Notes: generated by a model not told the origin, from the sequence alone. Shown: positions 1 to 8,399, numbered from the stretch's first letter. The stretch: DNA of 64,000 bases from an uncultured Ruminococcus sp. (GCA_910585865.1 CAJUGO010000005.1:45852-109851), one strand, 5' to 3'. A program made the numbers and translations.

Positions 1-1049
1 CTCTTAACCAGCTGCTTGTTGAAATGGATGGTTTTGGTGCAAATGAAGGTGTAATACTTATTGCAGCAACTAACAGACCTGATGTACTTGATCCTGCTCT
101 TATGCGTCCGGGAAGATTCGACCGTCAGGTAATTGTAAGCTATCCCGATGTAAACGGCCGTGAAGCTATTCTTAAAGTTCATGCGCGTAAAAAACCTCTT
201 GCTCCTGATGTGAAGCTTAAAACCATTGCCAAAACTACGGCAGGCTTTACGGGTGCAGATCTTGAAAACCTGCTGAATGAAGCGGCTCTGCTTGCTGCAA
301 GGAAAAACAAAAAGGCTATCACAATGAGTGAGATAAAGGAAGCTACTGTTAAAGTTGTTGTTGGTGCAGAAAAGAAATCTAAGGTAATGAGCGATAAAGA
401 AAAGAAGCTAACTGCATATCATGAAGCAGGTCATGCTATTTTATTTGACAAGCTTCCAACGCAGGATCCTGTTCATGAGATTTCTATTATTCCAAGAGGC
501 ATGGCAGGCGGTTATACAATGCCGCTTCCGAGTGAAGATAAGTCATATAATTCCCGCAATGAAATGATTGAAGACATAATAGTATGCCTTGGCGGCCGTG
601 TTGCAGAAGCTCTTATTCTTGATGATATCTCGACCGGTGCTTCAAATGATATTGAAAAAGCAACCAAAACTGCCCGCGCAATGGTAACTAAGTATGGTAT
701 GACTAAGGAACTTGGATGCATTTGCTACGGTGCAGATAACGGTGCAGTATTCCTTGGCAGAGATATGGGTCGCACTCAGGATTATTCTGAGGCTACTGCT
801 GCAAAGATTGATAAGCTTGTACTTGATATTGTCAATGATGCATATGATAAGGCTGTTAAGATTCTAAGTGATAACATTGACAAATTGCATGAAATAGCAG
901 CATATCTTATTAAACATGAAAAGATGGCAAGCGATGATTTTGAAGCTGTAATGAATGGCACATATGTCGAACCAGAAGAGACTGAAGATGATGAAGTTGT
1001 AACAGAAGACATACATGATACAGCTGAAACAGAAAGCACAGAAGAATAA
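1..1049 (+). CDS. ftsH: ATP-dependent zinc metalloprotease FtsH (5' end outside window)
   Basis: FtsH is a membrane-anchored AAA+ protease that degrades misassembled membrane proteins and short-lived cytosolic regulators. Only the C-terminal part is present. The frame is open from the first bases (reading LNQLLVEMDGF), so the internal ATG at 24 is not the start. Visible features are the end of the AAA domain with the arginine-finger region (ATNRPDVLDPALMRPGRFDR), the AAA lid, and the M41 peptidase domain with the zinc motif HEAGH at 420-434 and the later STGASNDIEKAT segment. The C-terminus is a short acidic tail. The N-terminal membrane segments and Walker motifs lie upstream of the window. 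Confidence 0.97.
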   Translation, partial: LNQLLVEMDGFGANEGVILIAATNRPDVLDPALMRPGRFDRQVIVSYPDVNGREAILKVHARKKPLAPDVKLKTIAKTTAGFTGADLENLLNEAALLAARKNKKAITMSEIKEATVKVVVGAEKKSKVMSDKEKKLTAYHEAGHAILFDKLPTQDPVHEISIIPRGMAGGYTMPLPSEDKSYNSRNEMIEDIIVCLGGRVAEALILDDISTGASNDIEKATKTARAMVTKYGMTKELGCICYGADNGAVFLGRDMGRTQDYSEATAAKIDKLVLDIVNDAYDKAVKILSDNIDKLHEIAAYLIKHEKMASDDFEAVMNGTYVEPEETEDDEVVTEDIHDTAETESTEE

Positions 1050-1057
1050 ATTACAAT

Positions 1058-1084
1058 CATAGCCTCTCATTTCGGGAGGCTATG
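1058..1084 (+). terminator. hairpin after ftsH
   Basis: A 9-bp perfect stem (1058-1066 with 1076-1084) sits directly after the ftsH stop. There is no run of T after it, so it is at best a weak intrinsic terminator. Confidence 0.45.
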
Positions 1085-1178
1085 TCTGGCTTGCAGGTAA
1101 AATATAAGATTCAGACAAGTTTCGGTATAATTCGGAAGATTGACAATTCACAGTAAAAATAGCTAAGGGAAGATAGGT

Positions 1179-3998
1179 ATGGCACAGGATAAAATAGTAG
1201 TGAGGGGTGCAAAGGAGCACAATCTCAAAAATATAGATGTTGAAATACCCCGGAACAAGCTTGTTGTTATAACCGGGCTTTCAGGTTCGGGCAAAAGCTC
1301 GCTTGCATTTGATACAATTTATGCGGAAGGTCAGAGAAGGTATGTTGAAAGTCTTTCTTCATATGCCAGAATGTTTCTAGGACAGATGGACAAGCCGAAT
1401 GTTGAAAGCATAGAGGGACTTTCCCCTGCAATTTCAATTGATCAGAAAACAACTTCTAAAAATCCTCGTTCAACGGTTGGCACTGTTACAGAGATTTACG
1501 ACTATTTAAGATTGCTTTATGCCAGAATAGGAATTCCTCACTGTACAGTGTGCGGCAGAGAAATCCGTCAGCAGACTGTTGATCAGATTGTTGATAAAAT
1601 AATGGCTTATGATGAGGGAACAAAAATACAGATAATGGCTCCTGTTGTCAGAGGACGAAAGGGAGAACATGCCAAGGTACTTGACAATGCAAGAAAAACA
1701 GGCTTTGTGCGTGCAAGAGTAGACGGAATCGTTTATGATTTATCCGAAAAAATTCCCGTAGAGAAAAACAAAAAGCACAATATTGAAATTATTGTCGACC
1801 GATTAGTTATAAAGCCCGAAATAATTTCCAGATTGTCAGACAGTATTGAAACTGCCTCAAAACTTGGCGGCGGACTGGCTTTGGTTAATTTTAACGGAAA
1901 AGATGATATAACCTTTTCACAAAAATATGCCTGCCCTGAACACGGTGTAAGTATAGATGACCTTACTCCCCGTATGTTTTCATTTAACAACCCTTTTGGT
2001 GCCTGCCCAAAATGCACAGGACTCGGAGTTTTTCTTAAAATTGATGAAAATAAGATAATTCCAGATATGGACAAAAGCATTAAAGACGGCGGTATAAAAG
2101 GAAGCGGATGGGCAATGGAGGGCAGTTCCATTGCGGCTATGTATTTTGAAGCACTTTCAAAGAAATATAATTTTTCACTTGATGAACCTATTAAAAATAT
2201 ACCAAGGGACGTTTTAGATATAATTCTTTACGGTACAGGTGATGATAAACTTATAATGCAGCGAAAAACTGTTTACGGAAGCGGTTCATATGAACAAGCG
2301 TTTGAGGGAATTATAAATAACCTTGAACGCCGCTACCGAGAGACGGGAAGCAATTGGATAAAAGATGAAATTCGTGCATATATGACGGAAATCCCATGTG
2401 ATGAATGCCACGGAGACAGACTTTCTTCCGAGAGCCTTGCCGTAACAGTCGGGGATCTTAATATTTCCGATTTATGCAAACTGTCCGTGGTTGACGCACT
2501 TGATTTTATACAGAAACTTACTCTCACAGATAAAGAGCAGATTATCGGTGAGGAGATAATTAAAGAAATTGTTGAGCGACTTAACTTTTTAAAGAGCGTA
2601 GGACTCGGGTATCTTACACTGTCAAGAAGTTCTGGTACTTTAAGCGGCGGTGAAAGCCAGCGTATAAGACTTGCTACGCAGATTGGAAGTTCTCTGATGG
2701 GTGTGCTTTATATTCTTGATGAACCAAGCATAGGGCTTCATCAGCGCGATAACGAAAAACTGCTTGCAACCTTAAAGCATCTTCGTGATCTGGGAAATAC
2801 GGTTATTGTTGTTGAACATGATGAAGATACGATGTATGCCTCTGATTATATTGTGGATGTCGGACCGGGAGCAGGAATCCATGGCGGAGAGATTGTATGT
2901 ACAGGTGATGTCGAAAAAATTAAAGCCTGTCAAAACTCGGTGACCGGGCAGTATTTGAGCGGACAAAGAAGTGTTCCTGTTCCGCAAAACCGCAGGAAGG
3001 GAAACGGTTATACACTTGAAATCAAAGGTGCCGGTCAGAATAATCTTAAAAATGTAAATGTAAAGATTCCTCTCGGCAAATTAGTGTGTGTAACAGGTGT
3101 TTCGGGCTCAGGAAAAAGCTCACTGATAAATGAAATTCTCTATAAAGCTCTTGCACGGGATCTTAACCGTGCCAAAACAATTCCGGGTAAGCACAAAGAA
3201 ATAAAAGGCATAGAATATCTGGATAAGGTAATTGCCATTGATCAGAGTCCTATCGGCAGAACTCCCCGTTCAAATCCGGCAACATATACAGGAGTGTTTA
3301 CGGATATCAGGGCATTGTTTGCCGCTACGCAGGATGCTAAAATGCGTGGATATACTCAAGGGCGGTTTTCATTTAATGTAAAAGGCGGACGATGTGAAGC
3401 TTGTCAGGGTGACGGTATTATTAAAATTGAAATGCACTTTTTGTCAGATGTATATGTACCGTGCGAAGTATGTAAGGGAAAACGTTACAACCGTGAGACA
3501 CTGGAAGTAAAATATAAAGGAAAGTCAATTAATGATGTACTTGAAATGACAGTAGAAGAAGGAATGGAGTTTTTCTCAAACATTCCAAAAATTTCCCGTA
3601 AACTGAAAACTTTATTTGAGGTTGGGCTTGGATATATTAAGCTTGGACAGCCGGCAACTACATTGTCGGGAGGAGAAGCCCAAAGAGTAAAACTGGCTAC
3701 TGAGCTTTCAAAACGCAGTACCGGAAAAACGATTTATATTCTTGATGAGCCTACTACAGGTCTTCATATTGCTGATGTTCACAGGCTTGTAGATGTATTG
3801 CAGCTTTTGGTGGACAGCGGGAATACTGTGGTAGTAATTGAGCATAATCTTGATTTAATAAAAACAGCAGACCATATTATTGATCTTGGACCGGAGGGCG
3901 GTGACATGGGAGGACATATTGTTGCCCAGGGAACACCTGAACAGGTTGCAAAGGTTGAAGGTTCATTTACAGGACAATATCTTTCACCGTTATTGTAG
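1179..3998 (+). CDS. uvrA: excinuclease ABC subunit A
   Basis: UvrA is the damage-recognition ATPase of nucleotide excision repair; it loads UvrB at lesions. The 939-residue length is normal for the family. It has the duplicated ABC architecture: Walker A at residues 33-41 (GLSGSGKSS), a first zinc-binding region (CTVCGRE), LSGGESQRIRLA signature, then a second Walker A (GVSGSGKSS), a second zinc finger (CEACQGDG ... CEVCKGKRY), LSGGEAQRVKLA and ILDEPTTGLH. No uvrB is adjacent. I looked upstream for a LexA-type box and saw none, so SOS control is not evident here. A strong terminator follows. Confidence 0.98.
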   Translation: MAQDKIVVRGAKEHNLKNIDVEIPRNKLVVITGLSGSGKSSLAFDTIYAEGQRRYVESLSSYARMFLGQMDKPNVESIEGLSPAISIDQKTTSKNPRSTVGTVTEIYDYLRLLYARIGIPHCTVCGREIRQQTVDQIVDKIMAYDEGTKIQIMAPVVRGRKGEHAKVLDNARKTGFVRARVDGIVYDLSEKIPVEKNKKHNIEIIVDRLVIKPEIISRLSDSIETASKLGGGLALVNFNGKDDITFSQKYACPEHGVSIDDLTPRMFSFNNPFGACPKCTGLGVFLKIDENKIIPDMDKSIKDGGIKGSGWAMEGSSIAAMYFEALSKKYNFSLDEPIKNIPRDVLDIILYGTGDDKLIMQRKTVYGSGSYEQAFEGIINNLERRYRETGSNWIKDEIRAYMTEIPCDECHGDRLSSESLAVTVGDLNISDLCKLSVVDALDFIQKLTLTDKEQIIGEEIIKEIVERLNFLKSVGLGYLTLSRSSGTLSGGESQRIRLATQIGSSLMGVLYILDEPSIGLHQRDNEKLLATLKHLRDLGNTVIVVEHDEDTMYASDYIVDVGPGAGIHGGEIVCTGDVEKIKACQNSVTGQYLSGQRSVPVPQNRRKGNGYTLEIKGAGQNNLKNVNVKIPLGKLVCVTGVSGSGKSSLINEILYKALARDLNRAKTIPGKHKEIKGIEYLDKVIAIDQSPIGRTPRSNPATYTGVFTDIRALFAATQDAKMRGYTQGRFSFNVKGGRCEACQGDGIIKIEMHFLSDVYVPCEVCKGKRYNRETLEVKYKGKSINDVLEMTVEEGMEFFSNIPKISRKLKTLFEVGLGYIKLGQPATTLSGGEAQRVKLATELSKRSTGKTIYILDEPTTGLHIADVHRLVDVLQLLVDSGNTVVVIEHNLDLIKTADHIIDLGPEGGDMGGHIVAQGTPEQVAKVEGSFTGQYLSPLL

Positions 3999-4065
3999 TA
4001 AAGACATAAATAATACCTGAAGGTATATGAAAAGTGTCTGACACATATAAAAATTTAAAAATATA

Positions 4066-4107
4066 AAAGAGAAATTGCATATTTTTATGCAATTTCTCTT
4101 TTTTTAT
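4066..4107 (+). terminator. strong intrinsic terminator after uvrA
   Basis: A 15-bp perfect stem (4066-4080 with 4087-4101), six-base loop and a T run. It ends about 10 bases before the Shine-Dalgarno of the next gene at 4130, leaving no room for a promoter between terminator and lysis cassette. Confidence 0.88.
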
Positions 4108-4129
4108 TGCTATTAGTGGAGGTGATAAA

Positions 4130-4387
4130 TTGACTGAGCAATTAATAATTACTCTCATTTCATTTGCCGGTACACTTTTAGGTTCAATTGTTGGAATTTT
4201 TACAGCATCAAAATTATCAAATTACAGAATAGAACAATTAGAAAAAAAGATGGATAAGCATAATAACTTGATTGAGCGTGTATATCTTATTGAGAAACAC
4301 GAAGCAGTTATTGAGAATAAAATAAAAACAGCGGAGCATCGCATTTCGGATTTAGAAAATGAACATATTTTAGAAAGGAAGATATAA
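4130..4387 (+). CDS. small phage-type membrane/coiled-coil protein (XhlA-like)
   Basis: An 85-residue protein with one N-terminal membrane segment (about residues 3-26, with a GxxxG-like glycine pattern) followed by a charged coiled-coil helix (about 33-83). This is the shape of phage hemolysin XhlA-type proteins that sit beside holins. The start is TTG with a good Shine-Dalgarno (GGAGGTG) eight bases upstream; there is no ATG alternative. It lies immediately before a holin-like gene and an amidase, completing a three-gene lysis module. Family membership is inferred from shape and context rather than a diagnostic motif. Confidence 0.62.
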   Translation: MTEQLIITLISFAGTLLGSIVGIFTASKLSNYRIEQLEKKMDKHNNLIERVYLIEKHEAVIENKIKTAEHRISDLENEHILERKI

Positions 4388-4391
4388 TAAG

Positions 4392-4628
4392 ATGAGCAAA
4401 TTAAAATGTAAATTATCAAAACCATGTTTGAAAAGGGCTTTAAGAACATTTATACAAACAGCACTCGGTTATATTGTAACGAATGTCACTCTTTATTTAG
4501 GAGGAATAAACTATAATGACGGCGATGTGCTCAAAAATGCACTCATAGGTCTTGCAGTTTCTTCATTATCAGCAGGAGCTGCAGCAGTAATGAACATTAA
4601 AGAAGGGAATGAAAAGGAAAATGGGTAA
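4392..4628 (+). CDS. phage holin-like protein (r1t-type)
   Basis: A 78-residue protein with a basic N-terminus, an RALRTFIQTALGY segment and two hydrophobic stretches (about residues 18-37 and 47-66, the second rich in Ala/Ser/Gly), ending in a charged tail. The arginine-rich RTF-Q-helix pattern and Ala-rich second segment match r1t-type holins, which permeabilise the cytoplasmic membrane to release an endolysin. It follows the XhlA-like gene by four bases, and the downstream amidase begins within or at its 3' end, so the three are almost certainly co-transcribed. Confidence 0.74.
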   Translation: MSKLKCKLSKPCLKRALRTFIQTALGYIVTNVTLYLGGINYNDGDVLKNALIGLAVSSLSAGAAAVMNIKEGNEKENG

Positions 4629-5400
4629 AAAAATTTATTTAAGTCCCTCTAATCAGTATAATAATACCTATGCAACAGGCGGTACAAACGAAATGGCGCA
4701 ATGCGATAAAATTGCAAAAGCAACTGCAACAGCACTGAAAAGATGCGGATTTGAAGTAAAAGTCGGAAAATCAGGAGATACAATGCAGAACCGCTGTAAT
4801 GAATCTGACAAATTCAATGCTGATATTCATATGCCAATCCATACGAATGCGTATAACGGTAAGGTCACAGGGGGCACAAGAATTTTCTGTCTTAATTCAA
4901 ACGGCAGAAAGGCGGCAGAAGCTGTTCTAAAGTCATTGGGTTCTATTTCCCCCGGTACAGCTGACAGTGTTTCCTATCAAACTGGACTATATGAAATCAA
5001 TGTGCCCAGAGCGTTAACTGTTTATGTTGAGTGTGAATTTCACGATACAAAGACGGGTTCAGACTGGATTAGAAGCAATACAGCGAAAATAGGCGAAGCA
5101 ATTTGCAAAGGACTTTGCAGTTATTTTGGAGTTGTATATAAAACCGCAGAAAGCGAAAGCGGCGGAAATCATGAACCTCCGTCAAATGAATCTAAACTTT
5201 ATATTGTAAGAATCACTTCATCAAACGGGGTAAATATCCGCAAAGGACCAGGTACCAATTATGATATTACCGGTGCAATACCCAAAGGCGGTGCATATAC
5301 AATTGTAGAGGAGAAATCAGGTTCAGGAGCTAAAAAGTGGGGTAAACTCAAAAGCGGTGCAGGGTGGATTTCACTTGACTTTACTCAAAAAATTAAATGA
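4621..5400 (+). CDS. N-acetylmuramoyl-L-alanine amidase with SH3 domain (endolysin-like)
   Basis: An Amidase_3-type endolysin that would cleave the MurNAc-L-Ala bond of peptidoglycan. The N-terminus (KKIYLSPSNQ) is the characteristic opening of phage amidases of this group. Zinc and catalytic positions appear in the IHTNAYNG region, in YVECEFHDT and nearby; a linker at about residues 180-195 leads to a bacterial SH3 domain (VNIRKGPGTNYD ... GWISLDF). No signal peptide is present, as expected for an enzyme exported by a holin. I chose ATG 4621; ATG 4609, in frame and overlapping the holin gene, would add four residues but its Shine-Dalgarno would be too close. A terminator follows directly. 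Confidence 0.9.
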   Translation: MGKKIYLSPSNQYNNTYATGGTNEMAQCDKIAKATATALKRCGFEVKVGKSGDTMQNRCNESDKFNADIHMPIHTNAYNGKVTGGTRIFCLNSNGRKAAEAVLKSLGSISPGTADSVSYQTGLYEINVPRALTVYVECEFHDTKTGSDWIRSNTAKIGEAICKGLCSYFGVVYKTAESESGGNHEPPSNESKLYIVRITSSNGVNIRKGPGTNYDITGAIPKGGAYTIVEEKSGSGAKKWGKLKSGAGWISLDFTQKIK

Positions 5401-5407
5401 TTTAAAT

Positions 5408-5445
5408 AAAAATGCAGTGCAGCTTATATCCACTGCATTTTTTCT
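5408..5445 (+). terminator. terminator after the lysis cassette
   Basis: A 12-bp perfect stem (5408-5419 with 5431-5442) with an 11-base loop, ending in T residues. It closes the holin/amidase unit and separates it from degV. Confidence 0.85.
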
Positions 5446-5491
5446 ATTTAGAGACATATACTATTTATATTAAAGACAAAGGAGCAGCAAA

Positions 5492-6355
5492 ATGAGCAAA
5501 ATTATTATATCAACTGAAAGCGGCTCTGACTTGCCATATAAAATCACCGTTCCTCATAATGTACAAATTATTCCAATGCATATTTCTTTTGGAAGAAAAA
5601 CATTTTGTGATGGCTGCTTTAATCAGGAAGAAATATACAAGTACTATGATCGTCACAAACAGCTTCCGAAAACATCAGCAGCAAGTCCGGGAGATTATAC
5701 CGTGCATTTTAAATCAATTTTTGACAGATTTCCGGACTGTTCCATAGTTCATATATCATATTCCGCAAAGCTTTCTGTTTCCTATCAAAATGCAGTGCTT
5801 GCATCCAATGATTTTGACAGTAATAAAATAAGGGTAGTAGATTCGTTGAATGCATCATCCGGATTGGGTGTGCTTGTTATGTTTGCAGTAAAGATTATAG
5901 AAAAATATCAGGATGCGTTTTCGTTTGATGAATGTGTGTCTCTTATAAAACAAGCACGTCATAGAGTTTGCTGTTCATTTATTCCTAAAAGTCTTGAATA
6001 TATGAAAGCAGGAGGAAGAATATCCGGAGCAGCACAGTTTGGTGCCGCAGTTCTCAATCTTAAGCCGAGTGTTGTGTTAAAAAACGGCAGCTTGGAGGCA
6101 GGAAAAAAATACAGAGGGAATATTAACAGAATTGCCTTTTGTTATATGAAGGATTTTACAGAGAATAACAGACTTGAAAAAGATTTTATTGTTATAGGTT
6201 ACTCACACGGCGTTAGTAAAAATATGCTTTTCTCTCTTAAAAGGTATGCGCATAAACTTGGATTTACAAAGTCATGGTGCTTTCAAATGGGAAGTGTTGT
6301 CTCAAGTCATGCAGGGCCTGAATCAATAGGATATGCAGGAATAAGCAAGTTATAA
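5492..6355 (+). CDS. degV: DegV family fatty-acid-binding protein (FakB-like)
   Basis: DegV/FakB proteins bind a fatty acid and present it to the kinase FakA for phosphorylation; a fakA homologue is encoded at 46933-48576 in this window. The 287 residues cover the usual length. Family marks are the N-terminal IIISTESGSDLP segment, the TSAASPGDY loop (fatty-acid carboxylate-binding Thr/Ser region) and the C-terminal lobe with YMKAGGRISG. The gene is flanked by terminators on both sides and so looks monocistronic. The Shine-Dalgarno is AAAGGAG. The fatty-acid specificity cannot be read from the sequence. Confidence 0.93.
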   Translation: MSKIIISTESGSDLPYKITVPHNVQIIPMHISFGRKTFCDGCFNQEEIYKYYDRHKQLPKTSAASPGDYTVHFKSIFDRFPDCSIVHISYSAKLSVSYQNAVLASNDFDSNKIRVVDSLNASSGLGVLVMFAVKIIEKYQDAFSFDECVSLIKQARHRVCCSFIPKSLEYMKAGGRISGAAQFGAAVLNLKPSVVLKNGSLEAGKKYRGNINRIAFCYMKDFTENNRLEKDFIVIGYSHGVSKNMLFSLKRYAHKLGFTKSWCFQMGSVVSSHAGPESIGYAGISKL

Positions 6356-6386
6356 CATATAATTTAATTTAACAGGATAACCAAAA

Positions 6387-6420
6387 CAAAACAGACCGTC
6401 AAAAGACGGTCTGTTTTGTG
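6387..6420 (+). terminator. terminator after degV
   Basis: A 14-bp perfect stem (6387-6400 with 6405-6418) and a four-base loop, with T residues in the 3' arm. Confidence 0.85.
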
Positions 6421-6828
6421 ATTGTGTGTTTTATGAAAATGAATGTTTCAAAAATGAAGCAAACATTTTTAACAGATTGGATATAACCTCACATCGGTTT
6501 TTAATATTATACTATTGAATTTGGGTAAATTCAAGACAAAATCAGACGATTTGTCCTTTTCTAACAGTGAAAACAACAAATTGCACAATAATTTATTGGT
6601 GGTTTTGTGCATGATTATTTCCCAAAATTATTTTTTTACCTAATAATAGAATTTTAGTAATTTAATGTTATACAAAAGTGCCAAAAATAATCTGTATTAT
6701 TATAAAAAAGCAATTACTGATTTTTAAATTGTAAGCTTTAACAAAGCAGAAAATATTTTTTATTTACTGCTAATATTTTAATTTAAAGTACTGACAATTG
6801 GACAGTGAGGGTAAACCACACTAATAAT
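6421..6828. other. A+T-rich spacer without genes
   Basis: About 400 bases of A+T-rich DNA between the degV terminator and the LexA-like box. I see no ORF with a ribosome binding site, no recognisable riboswitch and no long inverted repeat. Confidence 0.5.
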
Positions 6829-6842
6829 CGAACAAATGTTCT
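6829..6842 (+). promoter_or_regulatory. LexA/DinR-type SOS box
   Basis: The 14-mer CGAACAAATGTTCT matches the Gram-positive LexA consensus CGAACRNRYGTTYC at 13 of 14 positions. It abuts and overlaps by one base the -35 element of a consensus promoter, the expected position for a repressor operator. Function is inferred. Confidence 0.72.
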
Positions 6843-6870
6843 TGACTAAAGTGAATATTACTAATATAAT
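6842..6870 (+). promoter_or_regulatory. sigma-A promoter of the SOS-type operon
   Basis: TTGACT (6842-6847), a 17-base spacer and TATAAT (6865-6870). It faces the small gene at 7096, leaving a leader of about 220 bases in which I recognise no known RNA element. Confidence 0.75.
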
Positions 6871-7095
6871 TAAATTAGAGACACAGACAGCCCCATCTTG
6901 TTTCTAATTTGAATAATTTTTACAGCGTACCATAAAATCATTTAACATACTGAAGAACGGATACTATTTCGCGATAATGCTGTTTATTATTTAAAGAACA
7001 CCATTGTTTTGGAAAGCTGATAGTTTTGTAAAATTCTTGTTTGGAAGTAGTTAGTGTTTTTTGCAGGCGCCGGATGTGGAAGAAAGGAAAATAGA

Positions 7096-7302
7096 ATGAA
7101 TTATCTTGAATGGTCTGAAGAATATAGGGATACGGCTGATGAAATTGCTTTTGTAATGGATAAGCTTAAAAAATCAAAGTGCGGTAAGAGTAATACTGAG
7201 AAAAAAGAGATTGATTTAAAAATATCTAAATATAAGTCTTATTATAATGAATGTATGCTAATTTCAAATCATTTGATGGCAAGATATGAAGGAGTTGGGT
7301 AA
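7096..7302 (+). CDS. small hypothetical protein, first gene of the LexA-box operon
   Basis: A 68-residue, highly charged, all-helical-looking protein (opening MNYLEWSEEYRDTADEI, with a lysine-rich middle). No signal peptide, membrane segment or known motif. The open frame extends upstream to 7054, but ATG 7096 has the Shine-Dalgarno (AAAGGA, seven bases upstream), so I start there. Its stop codon overlaps the start of the next gene by one base (TAATG), which implies translational coupling and a shared job with the sigma-like protein. I do not recognise the family; an anti-activator or partner role is only a guess. Confidence 0.72.
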   Translation: MNYLEWSEEYRDTADEIAFVMDKLKKSKCGKSNTEKKEIDLKISKYKSYYNECMLISNHLMARYEGVG

Positions 7303-7598
7303 TGAGAACCGAGTTAATCCATTTTAATGAAAACAATACATATAAAATTCTTTTTGGGAAATATATTTCTGACGGAAACTCAAATTACAGCAGTCGTGAG
7401 AAGATGAAGAAAATACTGTTACAGGCGATAGAGGATGAACTTACTGAAAAACAGAGAAAATGTCTTACTGACTATTATCTTTTAAAAAAGAAGGAAAAAG
7501 AAATTGCCTTTGAGCTTGGTTTAAACCCTTCAACAGTCTCAAGACATATTTCTATGGCACGCAAAAAGCTTAAGCATATTGCGGCCTATTATATGTAG
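7302..7598 (+). CDS. sigma-70 region 4-like helix-turn-helix protein
   Basis: A 98-residue protein. The C-terminal half (about residues 47-95) is a sigma region 4-like HTH: LTEKQRKCLTDYYL, KEKEIAFELGLNPSTVSRHI, then a basic helix. No sigma region 2 is present, so this is not a full sigma factor; such proteins act as phage- or ICE-type transcription regulators or as partial sigma factors. The first 45 residues match nothing I know. It is translationally coupled to the preceding 68-residue gene and lies downstream of a LexA-type box and promoter, so DNA-damage induction is likely. Its target genes are unknown. Confidence 0.8.
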   Translation: MRTELIHFNENNTYKILFGKYISDGNSNYSSREKMKKILLQAIEDELTEKQRKCLTDYYLLKKKEKEIAFELGLNPSTVSRHISMARKKLKHIAAYYM

Positions 7599-7613
7599 GT
7601 TGTAATAAAAGTA

Positions 7614-8231
7614 TTATTCCGAAATATCAAAATTCGGCAAATACCACTTTAGTGCTTCTGTGTAATTTGCGCCGTTATTGCATAGATAATTAATACCGCT
7701 TAAGCTTACTCCAACACAATTGGTGTTCTCATCATAGTCTTTTAAAAAGCAATCCCACGGTGATGCAACCGATTGTATATATTCATACTCGTCACTCAAG
7801 CCGGTAAGACCGTTTGAACTGTCAGAAAAGGGAATAAAAAACGCTTTGTTATTTATGCAAAGCGTTTTTTCTTTTACTGATTTAACTGCTTTTTCAATTT
7901 CAGTGTATGTTTCCAATATGTTTCCTGATGCATTTTCTTTGTATAAAAAATCTTCATCGCTGAAACTGTCGGGATCAATTCTATAATTTGTGTTTTGAAT
8001 TACAGCTAATGCTTTTATAGTCTCATTACAGTAATTGTCTTTATATTTTGCGGCGGTAAGGGCACATAATATTTTTTCGTAATCATTTTGTTCGTCAGTT
8101 TTGCTTGGAGTATCGGCTGTTGACATTGTTGTTTTTGAGTTTGCACTGCTTTGGCTGCATTTTGCAGCGATAAACGGAAGAAGTGCCATTAAGAGAAACA
8201 TTAATATAATTGCTGCTATTTTTTCCTTCAT
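7614..8231 (-). CDS. SpoIID-like protein lacking the catalytic glutamate
   Basis: SpoIID is a lytic transglycosylase of the engulfment machinery. This 205-residue protein has an N-terminal membrane anchor (about residues 4-23) and recognisable SpoIID landmarks: ETIKALAV (usual EALKAQAV), YIQSVASPWDC (usual LQSVDSPW) and a C-terminal GVSLSGINYLCNNGANYTEA matching the family's G-S-YGAN-A--GK-Y-E end. In ungapped alignment the catalytic Glu of the VVASEMP motif is Lys (LTAAKYK), and the His of the YHSTSGG region is absent. It is also short for the family. The start has an AAGGTG Shine-Dalgarno. I read it as a divergent, probably non-catalytic paralogue; the family call is by eye. Confidence 0.68.
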   Translation of the reverse strand: MKEKIAAIILMFLLMALLPFIAAKCSQSSANSKTTMSTADTPSKTDEQNDYEKILCALTAAKYKDNYCNETIKALAVIQNTNYRIDPDSFSDEDFLYKENASGNILETYTEIEKAVKSVKEKTLCINNKAFFIPFSDSSNGLTGLSDEYEYIQSVASPWDCFLKDYDENTNCVGVSLSGINYLCNNGANYTEALKWYLPNFDISE

Positions 8232-8296
8232 TAATTTACACCTTCATTTCTTACAAAAAACAAGAAAAACAACCATTAAATTGTGCTTATTTTTCC

Positions 8297-8325
8297 TTGA
8301 CATAACGATACATTTGGCTTAAAAT
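8297..8325 (+). promoter_or_regulatory. promoter of the membrane-protein gene
   Basis: TTGACA (8297-8302), 17-base spacer, TAAAAT (8320-8325), about 75 bases before the gene at 8400. Confidence 0.65.
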
Positions 8326-8399
8326 AATATATGATTGAAATTATGCAATAATTACCTAAAATATGTTATTAATTATAATCCAAAGAAATGGAGATTGTT

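Noticed and set aside
1085..1178. possible LexA box upstream of uvrA
   Set aside because: Searched for CGAAC-N4-GTTCG type sites; the only similar bases (ttcggtataattcgga) do not fit the consensus.
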